Shown one piece after another: positions 35,152-43,098 of a stretch of 64,000 bases of DNA. The notes beneath the pieces were generated by a model. The model had not been told where the DNA came from. It ran no database searches and saw only the letters and a program-made list of their open reading frames with translations. The translations under genes were made by a program, and so were the position numbers. The stretch lies in contig CBDUYN010000017.1 in the NCBI GenBank assembly GCA_965371445.1, forward strand, positions 1 through 64,000, read 5' to 3'. Within the stretch, counting starts at the first letter, position 1; the number at the start of each line of letters is the position of its first letter. The stretch is from DASWIG01 sp965371445 (GTDB taxonomy: Bacteria > Acidobacteriota > Thermoanaerobaculia > Multivoradales > J023).

Positions 35152-35603
35152 GAAGCTCGCCGCCCTGGTCCGCGAAGAAATCGGTCTCGTCGATCACCTC
35201 TTCGAGGAATACGAGGAGCTCCTCGACAAGTCGCTGCGCGCTGCTCCGGACAAAGTCGAGAAGGCAGCCCTCGCCACCATTCTCCACTCGTTCTACAACG
35301 GGCTCGAAAACATCTTCTCCACGATCGCGCGGGAGATCGACAGTCGGGCCGTCAGGCGAGCGATCACACCGCCTGCTACTGGATCAGATGGCTGCACCGA
35401 CCCAGGCTAGAGGTGCGGTCCTCACTCGGGCCACGGCGCGGCGCCTCGAAGAGTTTCTCGGCTTCCGCCACTTCTTCCGGCATTCCTATTCCTTCTTTCT
35501 GAGATGGGAGCGAATGGAACCCCTCGTCGAAGCCATTCGGGAGCTCTGGCAGGAAATCCAGATCGAGGTGGAGCGCTTCCTGGGTGACCCGACTGCGTCC
35601 TGA
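35144..35603 (+). pseudogene. Frameshifted HEPN (HepT-like) toxin gene
   Basis: Translation from TTG at 35144 (overlapping the MNT stop) gives SEKLAALVREEIGLVDHLFE through HSFYNGLENIFSTIAREID, the first half of a HepT-like HEPN ribonuclease. This frame then degrades into TPPATGSDG and stops at 35410. From about 35360 another frame continues the family sequence: RLLLDQMAAPTQARGAVLTR, RRLEEFLGFRHFFRHSYSF and RMEPLVEAIRELW, ending at 35603. The HEPN catalytic R-x(4)-H (RHFFRH) is in this second part. A frameshift at about 35350-35375 thus separates the active site from the N-terminus. It is either an inactivated toxin or a sequencing error. Confidence 0.8.
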
Positions 35604-35951
35604 TGCCGACGTTCGGCGCCCGACGACGGCGTCCACCGCGGTACGGACGTCGAAGTCCCCCCGGCACGCTTCTTCGCCGTGCCTCGCTGGTTGACGGAGG
35701 AGAGGGTTGGGCCGGCCGGGAGCGGATGAGGGGGGGACCTCGCCCGCCGGCGCGCCAGCCGTGTCAGGCCGGTCAACGCCGCTCGGCGACTCTCTGCCCC
35801 TCTCCCCGCTAGGGTGACAAAAAACGTCAAGTGGACTTCTTTAAACGAGCACAAGTGGACCACTTTTGGCGAGCGGCAAAGTCCGGGAGGCGCGCCGACG
35901 GCTCGAGAGGCTCACGAACGAGAGCGGCCTTGGATTCGACTGGACGGCCCG
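35604..35951. other. Gene-free stretch with a transposon-end-like repeat
   Basis: These 348 bases hold no supported gene. The notable part is 35814-35880: TGACAAAAAACGTC, then two CAAGTGGAC copies at 35828-35836 and 35852-35860 (24 bases apart); the second merges into a palindrome AAGTGG-A-CCACTT. Multiple short direct repeats behind a TGA-type terminus resemble the ends of IS21-like elements. No transposase is nearby, so it would be a solitary end. Confidence 0.4.
35814..35880. repeat. Possible solitary insertion-sequence end
   Basis: Direct repeats CAAGTGGAC at 35828 and 35852 have a period of 24 bases, and AAGTGG-A-CCACTT is an odd palindrome at 35853-35865. The block is AT-richer than its surroundings. 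A similar 24-base direct repeat occurs at 40587 and 40611. Transposase-binding repeats at the ends of IS21-type elements have this look, but the identification is by pattern only. Confidence 0.4.
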
Positions 35952-36700
35952 TCAGCCTTGCCTGTCCAGAAGCTCGACGACAGGACGCAGAAGCTCCTCG
36001 TCCACCGGCCGTCCGGCGTCCTCGGCTAATTGGCGGTAGTGCGGCACGAAGATCGCCATCCAATGCTCGAAGGCGTCCGGCAGCCGCAAGAAGAACGGCG
36101 CGAGCGTCCGCACCGCTTCCTCGGCTGCGGCCAAGGCGTCCTCGCGACAGCCGAGAGCGCTGAGCATTACACCCAGGTTGTTAAGGCTGCTGGCAAGATG
36201 AGGGAGGAAAGCGTCGGGCCGCGAATGCGCCAGCTCGGGTCGCTCACTGCGACGCCGGACATCGGCCGGCGGGACGCCGACGGTCCCAGTGAAAGATGGG
36301 ACGCGGACGCGCCCCCCGGGTAGCGACGGAATAAGGGCGCCAGGAGGTCACGCCGGCCGGCGCGGAGGAAGTCGAGGCTCTTTTGGGTCGCTGCCAAAGC
36401 GACCTCGCGCAGGGGTACCGAAGAGTCGAAGAAGTCGTCCTCGCAGAAACGGACCAGCCGTAGGGCCAGCCCGTATTCGCCGCTGTCCTCGACCTTCGTT
36501 GCCAGAACCTGTCCGACCGGGTCCCCGATCTCGACCGCCACCTCCAGCGCCGGGTCAGCCAACTCTTCAAGGCGGCCTTCAAAGGCTCGGGCGAGATCGG
36601 CCTTCTGCTCAGGCCGGCGCACCGCCAAGCGGGTGAGGACGGTCAGGGCGTGGCGGCCGTCGTGAAAGGCGCGTTCTCGTCCGTGGGGTTCGGCGGCCAT
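35952..36700 (-). pseudogene. TPR-protein gene with internal deletion and repeat insertion
   Basis: From ATG 36700 the frame encodes the conserved N-terminal domain of the island's TPR proteins (HALTVLTRLAVRRPEQKADL, EVAVEIGDPVGQVL, SSVPLREVALAATQKSLDFL). It then runs into the 42-base repeat at 36263-36304 and leaves frame. Just past the repeat another frame resumes with HSRPDAFLPHLASSLNNLG, then EDALAAAEEAVRTL, and the C-terminal YRQLAEDAGRPVDEELL, ending at 35952. Most of the TPR region is gone. Compared with the intact 780-residue paralogue at 29494, this is a deleted gene with a repeat unit at the junction. Confidence 0.8.
36263..36304. repeat. 42-bp dispersed repeat, copy 1 (inside the TPR pseudogene)
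   Basis: This copy begins CGGCCGGCGGGACGCC and continues CGGTCCCAGTGAAAGATGGG. It matches the copy at 36781-36822 at all but a few positions and lies at the breakpoint of the TPR pseudogene. It contains the imperfect palindrome GGGACGCC-GAC-GGTCCC. A shorter match to its start is at 13227. Confidence 0.75.
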
Positions 36701-36780
36701 GGCGTTGATTCTAGCCGTTGAATCGGCTCATTCAGCTCCGCAACAGAGGAGCAGGCAGAAGACAAGGACGCTGACGCGTT

Positions 36781-36822
36781 CGGCCGGCGGGACGCCAGCG
36801 GTCCCAGTGGAAGATAGGACGC
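36781..36822. repeat. 42-bp dispersed repeat, copy 2
   Basis: This copy lies between the divergent TPR pseudogene and the TPR gene starting at 36866. It begins CGGCCGGCGGGACGCCAGCG and continues GTCCCAGTGGAAGATAGGAC. It differs from the copy at 36263 at about five positions. The unit length equals the period of the tandem arrays elsewhere in the island. Confidence 0.75.
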
Positions 36823-36865
36823 CGCATCAGGGCGGTGCGCAATACCGCGGGATAAGATCCCGACC

Positions 36866-38416
36866 ATGGACCCCCGCGTCTCCCTGACCGTCCTCACTCG
36901 CATCGCGGCCCGCAGACCGACGGCCCGGACTCTCTTGCATCAGGCCCTCGCCGGACGCCTCCGCAAGCTCGTCGACACCGCGGTCGACGTCGCCGTCGAG
37001 ACCGGCGATCCCCTCGGGCGCGTCACGGCCAAAGTCGTCGAGGAGCAGGCGGACGGGCTCCTTCTCGGCAACCTCGTGGAGCGTCTGAACGGGGCCGATC
37101 TCCAGCAGTCGGTCCCCTTGAGCGAGCTTGCCCTCACCGCTACCCGGCGGCTCCTTGAGCTGCGCCGACGGCAATGGACCGAGCCGGACGTCCGGCAGCA
37201 GGACGAGATCGCCGTCCTCCACCGCGACGTCTCCATGCGCCTCGCCGCCGTCGGACGCGTCGAAGAGGCTCTGGTCTACGACCGGCAAGCCGTGGCGAGC
37301 TACCGTCGGATCTTCCGCGATGAGCCCGAGAGCTACGATTCAGAGCTCGCCGCCAGCCTCAACAACCTCGGCAACCGCCTCGCCCAACTCGGACGGCTCG
37401 AGGAAGCCCTCCAAGTCAGCATCGAGGCGGCCGAGCTCTTCGAAGCCATCGAGCAGAATCGACCCGGGGTCCACCTCCCTCTCTTTGCCCAGTCGCTGCA
37501 CAACATGGCTTCCCGTCTGCGCGCCCTCGGTGCTCGCGACAAAGCGCTCCAAGTCATGGACTGGGCTCTCGAACGACGCCGCTATCTTTTCGAGGAAGAG
37601 CCGGCACGCTACCGAGCCAACGTGGCGACCAGCCTCGACGGCAAAGGGGTGCTCCTCAGCGAGCTCGGACGCTATGAAGAAGCCGCCGTCACCCTGGCCG
37701 AAGCGGTCGACCTGTGGCGTCAGCTTGCCACCGTCCGGCCAGATACCCACCTGGACGATCTCGCCCGCGTCCTCAACACCCTTGCCCCGGTCCTTGGCCA
37801 GCTGGGTAAAGCAGACGCGGCGTGTCAGCTCTCGGCGGAAGCCGTCGATGTCTACCGGCGACTGGCCGGCGAGCGTCCCGACGCCTTCTCCGCCGACCTC
37901 GCCCGCGGTCTGGTCCACCTGGGACAGAGCCTGGCGGCGTCGGGAAGCGCCGGGGAGGGAGTCGGACCGTTGGAGGAAGCGGTCTCCATTTTCAGCGAGT
38001 TGGCCTACCGGGCGCCGGACGTCTTCACCCGTGCTCTGGCGTCGGCCCGGGTGCTCCTCGCCGGGTTGCTGGTGAGCCTTGACGATCCTGAGACAGCGCT
38101 CGTCCATCTCGAGCCGGCGATTCAGGAACAGCAGCGACTGAGGACGGAAGGAGTGTCGGAGGTACGGGCCAGCCTCGCCCTCGGCCTCCAGACACGGGGC
38201 TTGACGCGAGAAAGACTGGCGCGGCTCGACGGGGCCGTCGCCGACCTCCGCGGCGCGGCGGATCTCCACCGCGAGTTGGCCGGCGAGCGTCCCGGTGTCT
38301 TCGAGCCACTGCTCGACAGGAATCTGAAGGACCTCGAGCGAGTCCTCGAGCGGCTGGGACGTCCACAGGGGACGAGCAAAGCTCAGAGCACCTCCTCGAA
38401 GGCAACGAGGAGTTGA
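36866..38416 (+). CDS. TPR protein with the island's conserved N-terminal domain
   Basis: The 516-residue protein begins with the same domain of about 95 residues as the genes at 29494 and 36700 (SLTVLTRIAARRPTARTLL, DVAVETGDPLGRVTAKVV, QQSVPLSELALTATRRLL). About eight TPR-like units follow (SLNNLGNRLAQLGRLEEAL, SLDGKGVLLSELGRYEEAA, LARGLVHLGQSLAASGSA). It ends in a Ser/Lys-rich tail. No catalytic domain is visible; a scaffolding or sensing role with CHAT proteins is inferred from context. Its 3' end is overlapped antisense by the run-on of the GNAT reading frame. The divergent deleted TPR gene suggests a local duplication followed by decay. Confidence 0.8.
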   Translation: MDPRVSLTVLTRIAARRPTARTLLHQALAGRLRKLVDTAVDVAVETGDPLGRVTAKVVEEQADGLLLGNLVERLNGADLQQSVPLSELALTATRRLLELRRRQWTEPDVRQQDEIAVLHRDVSMRLAAVGRVEEALVYDRQAVASYRRIFRDEPESYDSELAASLNNLGNRLAQLGRLEEALQVSIEAAELFEAIEQNRPGVHLPLFAQSLHNMASRLRALGARDKALQVMDWALERRRYLFEEEPARYRANVATSLDGKGVLLSELGRYEEAAVTLAEAVDLWRQLATVRPDTHLDDLARVLNTLAPVLGQLGKADAACQLSAEAVDVYRRLAGERPDAFSADLARGLVHLGQSLAASGSAGEGVGPLEEAVSIFSELAYRAPDVFTRALASARVLLAGLLVSLDDPETALVHLEPAIQEQQRLRTEGVSEVRASLALGLQTRGLTRERLARLDGAVADLRGAADLHRELAGERPGVFEPLLDRNLKDLERVLERLGRPQGTSKAQSTSSKATRS

Positions 38417-39236
38417 TGAACGGACCGCATGGCCCGGATTGTCGAACAGCCTGATCACCGCAGGCTTCACTTATACCTCGGATAGAGAAGGTCGTCGTTG
38501 CCGTCTGCCGCCTCCCTGTGGCCCGCTCTTCAAGCCGGGAGAGCTTTTCCTCAGAAAGGTCGTCAAGCTCCTTGTGGCGGTCGAATTCCTCACCGTAGTG
38601 CTGAGCGCGCATCCTCAGGACCTGGAGGTTGGGAACCTCCCGAAAGCCGCCGCTCTCATGCCAGGCGAGGCTTGCTGCGTTGGCGAGACGGATCGAGCTG
38701 TAGATCCGGTCGACGTCGTCCGGAAGCGCGGCGACGGCGCGTGCCAAGAGCGCTCCGGCGAGCCCACGGCGCTGCACGGCAGGGTCGACGAAGACCAGGT
38801 TGAGAAGCGTTCCGAGGCGGAACTCGCGCAGCAGGACGGCCCCGGCGACCATTGCGTCCACCTCGGCCAGGCGCGACGCGGCCAGGGGCTCTCCGTGGAC
38901 CCCTTCCAGGTGATTGTGGATGTCCTCCCGGGCGTGATCGGGGAAGCAGCGCGGCGTGCACTCGGGGAAATCCGCCGTCTCCCAGAACGCGGCCTCGAAG
39001 GCGCGCCGCAAAGATCCTTCGTCCGCCTCTGTGACCGGGCGGGCGACCGCCCCGGGCGGCAGCTCAGGGGATGGCTTGAGGTCGCCTCGCGCCAGAATCA
39101 GGGGAACCACGGCCGAGCACCTCCGGACGTACATCGTCCCTTCGAAGTACTCGTAGATCCATCCGAGCTCGCGAGGCGTCGCCAGGTACTGCTGCCAGGA
39201 AAGGCCGTCGGTGACAGGCGCGGGAGTCGGGCTCAT
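38025..39236 (-). CDS. GNAT-family N-acetyltransferase, C-terminus probably run-on
   Basis: Residues 1-250 form a plausible GNAT protein: a short N-terminal part (YLATPRELGWIYEYFEGTMYV), acidic helices (TEADEGSLRRAFEAAFWETA), then FRLGTLLNLVFVDPAVQRRG-LAGALL as the acetyl-CoA-binding motif and ANAASLAWHESGGFREVPNL. After about residue 260 (from about 38460 down) the frame turns Arg/Ser-rich and continues antisense through the 3' end of the TPR gene. The true stop was probably lost by a frameshift near 38440-38480. It should acetylate a small molecule or protein amine; the substrate is unknown. The ATG is at 39236. Confidence 0.65.
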   Translation of the reverse strand: MSPTPAPVTDGLSWQQYLATPRELGWIYEYFEGTMYVRRCSAVVPLILARGDLKPSPELPPGAVARPVTEADEGSLRRAFEAAFWETADFPECTPRCFPDHAREDIHNHLEGVHGEPLAASRLAEVDAMVAGAVLLREFRLGTLLNLVFVDPAVQRRGLAGALLARAVAALPDDVDRIYSSIRLANAASLAWHESGGFREVPNLQVLRMRAQHYGEEFDRHKELDDLSEEKLSRLEERATGRRQTATTTFSIRGISEACGDQAVRQSGPCGPFINSSLPSRRCSELCSSPVDVPAARGLARGPSDSCRAVARRHRDARRPTRGGDPPRRGGRRRPRRAAPVFLASSPVSGGRGRGWPVPPTLLPSSVAAVPESPARDGRALSQDRQGSPATRRGAPGPTPEHG

Positions 39237-39414
39237 GCTCTCAGCATATCACCGGGAATTCGTCGAGACCGTCCTCTCCTGGCCACCGGAGGACGTCACC
39301 CTCCCCGCCGAGCTCCTGACGGCGCTCGGCGGCGGCATCGTGACGAGCGGCGGCACCGGCTACAGCACCTACAAGCCGTTTCTGGTCACCTAACCTGATT
39401 GGACTCGGCTGAGC

Positions 39415-39525
39415 GGCCGCGTCAGCTTTGTCTGTCCAGAAGCTCGACGACAGGACGTAAAGCTCCTCGTCCACCGGACGTCCGGCGTCCTCGGCGAACT
39501 GGCGATAGTTTCGCATCTCCATGAA
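39415..39525 (-). pseudogene. Remnant of a TPR-gene 3' end
   Basis: Read on the minus strand this gives NYRQFAEDAGRPVDEEL and then, after a one-base shift, RPVVELLDRQS and a stop. It is nearly identical to the C-terminus encoded at 35952-36030 (YRQLAEDAGRPVDEELLRPVVELLDRQG). No upstream part of the gene is present, because the sequence beyond about 39525 is unrelated. It marks a second copy of the TPR gene end, left by duplication and deletion. Confidence 0.7.
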
Positions 39526-39613
39526 ATCTTCACGAGAGGATTATCCTCTCCATCTCGGAGACTTGGGGCGGTGCCACGGGGACGATCCGAGATTCCGTGA
39601 GGGAAACGAGCAT

Positions 39614-39790
39614 ATATGGCCATATGGACGCGATATTCGGTCCTTCGTCGAGCACATATGGCCATATGGGACGCGATATTCGGTCCTTCGTCGCGTTCCT
39701 ATGGCCATAGGAAGAGGACGGAAGACTCTCCGTCGCGTCCATATGGCCATACCAAGAGGACGGACGGTCGTTCGTCGCGTCCATATGACC
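39614..39790. repeat. 42-bp tandem repeat array with CATATGG palindromes, about 4.2 copies
   Basis: Units start at 39614, 39656, 39699 and 39741, with a partial at 39783 (periods 42, 43, 42, 42). Each starts ATATGGCCAT or a variant, and the first is part of the palindrome CATATGGCCATATG-like block. Inner parts carry GATATTCGGTCCTTCGTCG or GGACGG-TCGTTCGTCGCG. On the minus strand a unit would read as 14 residues (recurring YGHMDAT). A single diverged unit may lie at about 13254. The array sits between the TPR remnant and the TetR fragment. Confidence 0.88.
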
Positions 39791-39830
39791 GTCGTGAGCC
39801 GAGGAATTCCTAAAAAACCTGACGCCGCGC

Positions 39831-40187
39831 TCACGGAGACGGTCTGAGAAGAAACCGTCCTTGGGACGAGATCATCGGCTGACGGCGTCGGCTTCTTCGT
39901 TGAGGCTTCTTCGTCGCGGCCCGGCTGACGCCGGGTGATCGCGTTCTCGAAAGCCAGTTAGGAACGGGGCAAAACGGAGACCTCGTCCTCGAAAGCCGGA
40001 TCGGGTTGGCCCAAGACAGAGACGACCGTGCCCGGCGGACGACGGCGCGGACGGTGACGTCCTCGAAGCTCTTCTCCGCGAGGAGCTCGCGGGCGGCCGC
40101 GAGGAGCTTGTCCATGGTGGCGCGGGCGCGAGCTTGCTGCGGGGTCCTGACAGACGCGGGCTTCGGGGGCTTCTTGCTGCGTTTCAT
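39831..40187 (-). pseudogene. TetR-family regulator fragment
   Basis: The ATG at 40187 opens MKRSKKPPKPASVRTPQQAR, then ATMDKLLAAARELLAEKSF and EDVTVRAVVRRARSS. This is the first two helices of a TetR/AcrR DNA-binding domain up to the helix-turn-helix. After that the frame gives repetitive Arg/Ser text (RLSRTRSP twice) instead of the conserved G-x-F-Y-x-Y-F segment and ligand domain. The gene is therefore truncated after about 57 residues. Short direct repeats (CTCGAAAGCC at 39945 and 39991) lie in the replaced part. Confidence 0.6.
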
Positions 40188-40585
40188 CGGTATCTCCGAG
40201 GTCGACCCCCATCACACGATAGCATGCTGGTTCCATTCCAGCCCAGACGAGACGATCTGGCACGAAGGACGCGCCACACCCGGCGCGGGAATGGCCCACG
40301 TGGGCGATATCCCAACGTTCTACTCGACGAGGACGACGAGTGTCGACCCCTCGACTTATGTGTGGCTACCCGCGAGTTGTGGTCGAGCATGTCGAGTACC
40401 ACGTGAAGCTCCTGAGGCCGTGGGAGCGCGGCGGAAAGGGTGGCTCGACCGGCCGAAGGTCGGCCACACTTTCCGCGGGCCTTCCACAGCCGCCGGCAGG
40501 CGTGGCAGATTCCATCGCCCTCTTGGTTCCCCATGCCAATCAGGGACGACGTACCCATATCAAGGCGGGCTGGCACAGCTGAGTG

Positions 40586-40621
40586 GCTCACTTCTGGTGA
40601 GCAAACTATGCTCACTTCTGG
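40586..40621. repeat. Hairpin and 24-bp direct repeat, possible transposon-end remnant
   Basis: GCTCAC-TTCTG-GTGAGC forms a perfect 6-bp hairpin at 40586-40602. CTCACTTCTGG occurs at 40587 and again at 40611, exactly 24 bases apart, as in the repeat block at 35828-35860. Both blocks border decayed genes. Confidence 0.45.
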
Positions 40622-40683
40622 GGTGAAGTCCACGCCAGCGGGCGCGCCTCATTCGCGCTCGCCACGCCTGGTTCCCGCCCTAC

Positions 40684-40705
40684 TCCTAGAAGGTACATTC
40701 TAGGA
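40684..40705. repeat. 8-bp inverted repeat
   Basis: TCCTAGAA and TTCTAGGA are perfect arms separated by GGTACA. It lies 88 bases downstream of the last gene of the minus-strand CHAT operon. It could be a weak transcription terminator or a mobile-element footprint. Confidence 0.45.
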
Positions 40706-40792
40706 AGCAGGCGCGCCCCGGTCGCTCGTTCTCCGATCTTCGCCCCCGGCTTTCCCCCCCAGGTCGACGGCAAATGCTCGCCGCACCAGCGA

Positions 40793-42619
40793 CTAGATGC
40801 CGAGGGAGATGTCGACCGCACCTTCGGCGTTCGTGTCAAACGCAGCAATCGTGTCGATCGACAGCTGCACGCGACCGCCTTCGTCTTCGACCTTCGTTAC
40901 GTTCCGGAGGCCTTCCTCGGCAACGTCGGCAAGGGCCTCCATCAGCATCGCCTCCACGGCCGCGCGCTCTTCGGCCGAGACCGCTTCGCGATTCAAGGAG
41001 GCCTTCGCCCAGATCTCCTTGCGCTTCGATTGGGATCGGTGGTTCAGAACCACCGGAAAGAGGATCGCCCTTTGCTCTGCCGCATCGAGCATCACCTGCT
41101 TGTGCTCTGTTGTGCGCTTCTCCCCGATCACGCCTTCCACCGCGGCAAGGAACGTCTCCTCACCGACGTACTCCTTCTCCTTCAGCCGCCCCAGCGCGCC
41201 GACGTCTTCCTCAGTTAGCCCGGCGTCTCTCAGTTGTTGCAGCATAGCTTCTGTGATTCGGTAAATCCGATCGCCGTCGCGACTGCTGTACGGGACGATC
41301 TGGATGCGCGAGACATCGATGGAAACCCGCCGCCCGCTGAAGTCCTGGTTGTTGAGCCCGAAAGGCGGCCCACCTCCACCATCTGGCGGCCCCGGGGGCT
41401 CGAACATCGCGTGCGTAACTCGATCCACGAGAAGATAGAGTTCCGCCTTGGCCTGGAACCACGGTTCCATCAAGACGGGCCGTGGCTTCATCTCGCCGGT
41501 ACCGAACTCCTCGATCAGCGTCTTTACGAGGCCGTCGGAGTAGATCGAGAGATGCTCCCCCTTCCGCGCATACATGCTCATAGTAATGTCGATGACGGTC
41601 TTGCTTCTCGCGTTCGGGGTAATCGTCACCACCGGACGGCCTTGTTTATCGAACACACCGACGACGTCCTTCGTGTGTGCTGCTCCGAGGATCATGGCCA
41701 CTGGGCCCGGTCGCTCGAGATCGGAAACCCGGCCGGTCTCCACCGCCATCGTCGTACTGGCGCGGTCGCGCGACTCGAACCAAGCAAAAAGGGCGCGCAT
41801 TGCCTCCTTGTCTTCGTCTCTCAACGGGGCCTTGAGTCTAAGTGCCCGGCGCTCGATCTCACGATAGAGTTTGATTCGCTCGCTCAACATCCAGTTCGTG
41901 TCCTCGCGGATCGCCTGCATCGTCTTCCAGGCCCACGGGTCCTTTGACATCACGTAGTCGTAGTATTCGTTGAGCTTAGCGAACACTTCGGCACGCTTCT
42001 TTTCAGTGTGGGCCTTGTCACTTCCTTTTTCCGCTTCCTTAAAAGCGTCGATGACGACCTTGAGTTCGCGTAGTACTTCTTGGCTTCGCGAATCTGTCTC
42101 ATCTAGGTTCCGTTCGCCTAGGCGAACGAGATACATCTTGGGCGCATTCTGCGCCTTCGAATCTGGCGGGGCCGTGTACTCCGCCTGTTTGTCGATCGGG
42201 TAGAGCTTGCAGTCGTCGTAGATAAGAACCGCGAACTCAGCGCAACTGATCTCCCCTTCCTTGAGCAGCTGCACCGCAACACGCACTCTCGCGCCGAAAT
42301 CTCGCTCGGCCGCTTCGGCGTACCACGTCGTCGTGATCGGCTTACCTTCAAGGAGATAGCCTTCGAGCGCGATGTCGCGCATCTGAGCATGATCATGGAG
42401 CCGCACCAAGCAAATGGCCGATTCGATCTGCAACTTACGTGAGTTGTGGTGCTCCTCAAGGATGAACACGGGCCGCCCCCGTTTGCCCTCATGCACGTCT
42501 CGAGCGGTTGCGACATCAGCGGTGACCTTCTCGGCGATGTTTTTGAGGTCTGCTGCAGACTGAGCTTGAAGCGGGTTTGCTGCGAGTAGCAGCGCACATA
42601 GGAGTGTTCGGAATCTCAT
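40793..42619 (-). CDS. Secreted protein with EreA/ChaN-like motifs
   Basis: The 608-residue protein has a signal peptide (MRFRTLLCALLLAANPLQAQ) with GGAGAG 8 bases before the ATG. Early in the mature part, VFILEEHHNS (Glu55-His58) and later VAMILGAAHTKDVVG recall the paired E-x(0-2)-H-H and G-x-x-H motifs of erythromycin esterase/ChaN/TraB-type proteins, which act as hydrolases or haem binders. The C-terminal third is helical and unrecognised. It is the last gene of the minus-strand operon starting at 52033. A secreted protein in a protease operon might be a substrate or an effector, which is speculative. The family link is by motif only. Confidence 0.55.
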   Translation of the reverse strand: MRFRTLLCALLLAANPLQAQSAADLKNIAEKVTADVATARDVHEGKRGRPVFILEEHHNSRKLQIESAICLVRLHDHAQMRDIALEGYLLEGKPITTTWYAEAAERDFGARVRVAVQLLKEGEISCAEFAVLIYDDCKLYPIDKQAEYTAPPDSKAQNAPKMYLVRLGERNLDETDSRSQEVLRELKVVIDAFKEAEKGSDKAHTEKKRAEVFAKLNEYYDYVMSKDPWAWKTMQAIREDTNWMLSERIKLYREIERRALRLKAPLRDEDKEAMRALFAWFESRDRASTTMAVETGRVSDLERPGPVAMILGAAHTKDVVGVFDKQGRPVVTITPNARSKTVIDITMSMYARKGEHLSIYSDGLVKTLIEEFGTGEMKPRPVLMEPWFQAKAELYLLVDRVTHAMFEPPGPPDGGGGPPFGLNNQDFSGRRVSIDVSRIQIVPYSSRDGDRIYRITEAMLQQLRDAGLTEEDVGALGRLKEKEYVGEETFLAAVEGVIGEKRTTEHKQVMLDAAEQRAILFPVVLNHRSQSKRKEIWAKASLNREAVSAEERAAVEAMLMEALADVAEEGLRNVTKVEDEGGRVQLSIDTIAAFDTNAEGAVDISLGI

Positions 42620-42654
42620 GTTTTCTCTCCGGTCCTCAATTGCCAGCTCCCCGC

Positions 42655-43068
42655 CTATTCGAGAAGCTTCAGCGCCTTTTCCGCGCCGGTGCGAGCGAAC
42701 TCGTGGTCCTCGGACAGCCCGTTCTGTTTCAACGTCGTTCGGGCCTGCTCTCCACCAACTGCAGCGAGCGTCGCATAGATCCAGTAGCGCCCACACGGAT
42801 TCTGTCGGCCCGTCAGAACGCCACACAACGAGTCTACGACGGCGTCGGCATCTCCAGCCATTGCTTCGCTGACAAGAGCTGCTGAACGCTCAGCGTCAAC
42901 AAGTTCCCGAAGCTGGGCTCCCAACGGTCGGCCCCACGCTGAGGATCCGTCCGGGAGCGTTCGCCAGACCGGGTTGCCCGACCTCGCCGACCTGGGGCTG
43001 TGGCGGGGGCTTGGGCGTTGCTTCGTCCGCCTCGCCAGCGAAATCCGACAAACCTCAAGTTTCTTCAT
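42655..43068 (-). CDS. Small protein with a HEAT-like C-terminal module
   Basis: The 137-residue protein starts MKKLEVCRISLARRTKQRP, with AAGGAG before the ATG. Its C-terminal half (AERSAALVSEAM, RYWIYATLAAVGGEQARTTL, HEFARTGAEKALKLL) is clearly related to the C-terminal tail of the CHAT protein encoded just upstream (RYWLYIAAGEIGGDKARSII, NEFAKLGATTALRML). These look like HEAT/armadillo-type helix pairs. The shared module suggests that the two proteins bind a common partner or each other. The N-terminal 60 residues are basic and probably disordered. Confidence 0.65.
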   Translation of the reverse strand: MKKLEVCRISLARRTKQRPSPRHSPRSARSGNPVWRTLPDGSSAWGRPLGAQLRELVDAERSAALVSEAMAGDADAVVDSLCGVLTGRQNPCGRYWIYATLAAVGGEQARTTLKQNGLSEDHEFARTGAEKALKLLE

Positions 43069-43098
43069 CGCTTGCTCCTTCTCAGGTGGGTACACGTT

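Larger units (their letters stand above)
40188..40792. other. Gene-free region with short repeats and hairpins
   Basis: None of the frames in these 605 bases reads like a protein. The region contains a hairpin and 24-base direct repeat at 40586-40621 and an 8-base inverted repeat at 40684-40705. It separates the TetR fragment from the 3' end of the second CHAT operon. The inverted repeat could act in termination of that operon, although no T run was seen. Confidence 0.4.

Noticed and set aside
39235..39393. 53-codon plus-strand ORF divergent from the GNAT gene
   Set aside because: It reads smoothly (LPAELLTALGGGIVTSGG) but has no ribosome site and overlaps the GNAT start codon; support is too weak for a gene call.
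39530..39834. Repeat protein from the CATATGG array
   Set aside because: The frame follows from the 42-base period; one unit is 43 bases and breaks it, and no start signal is present.
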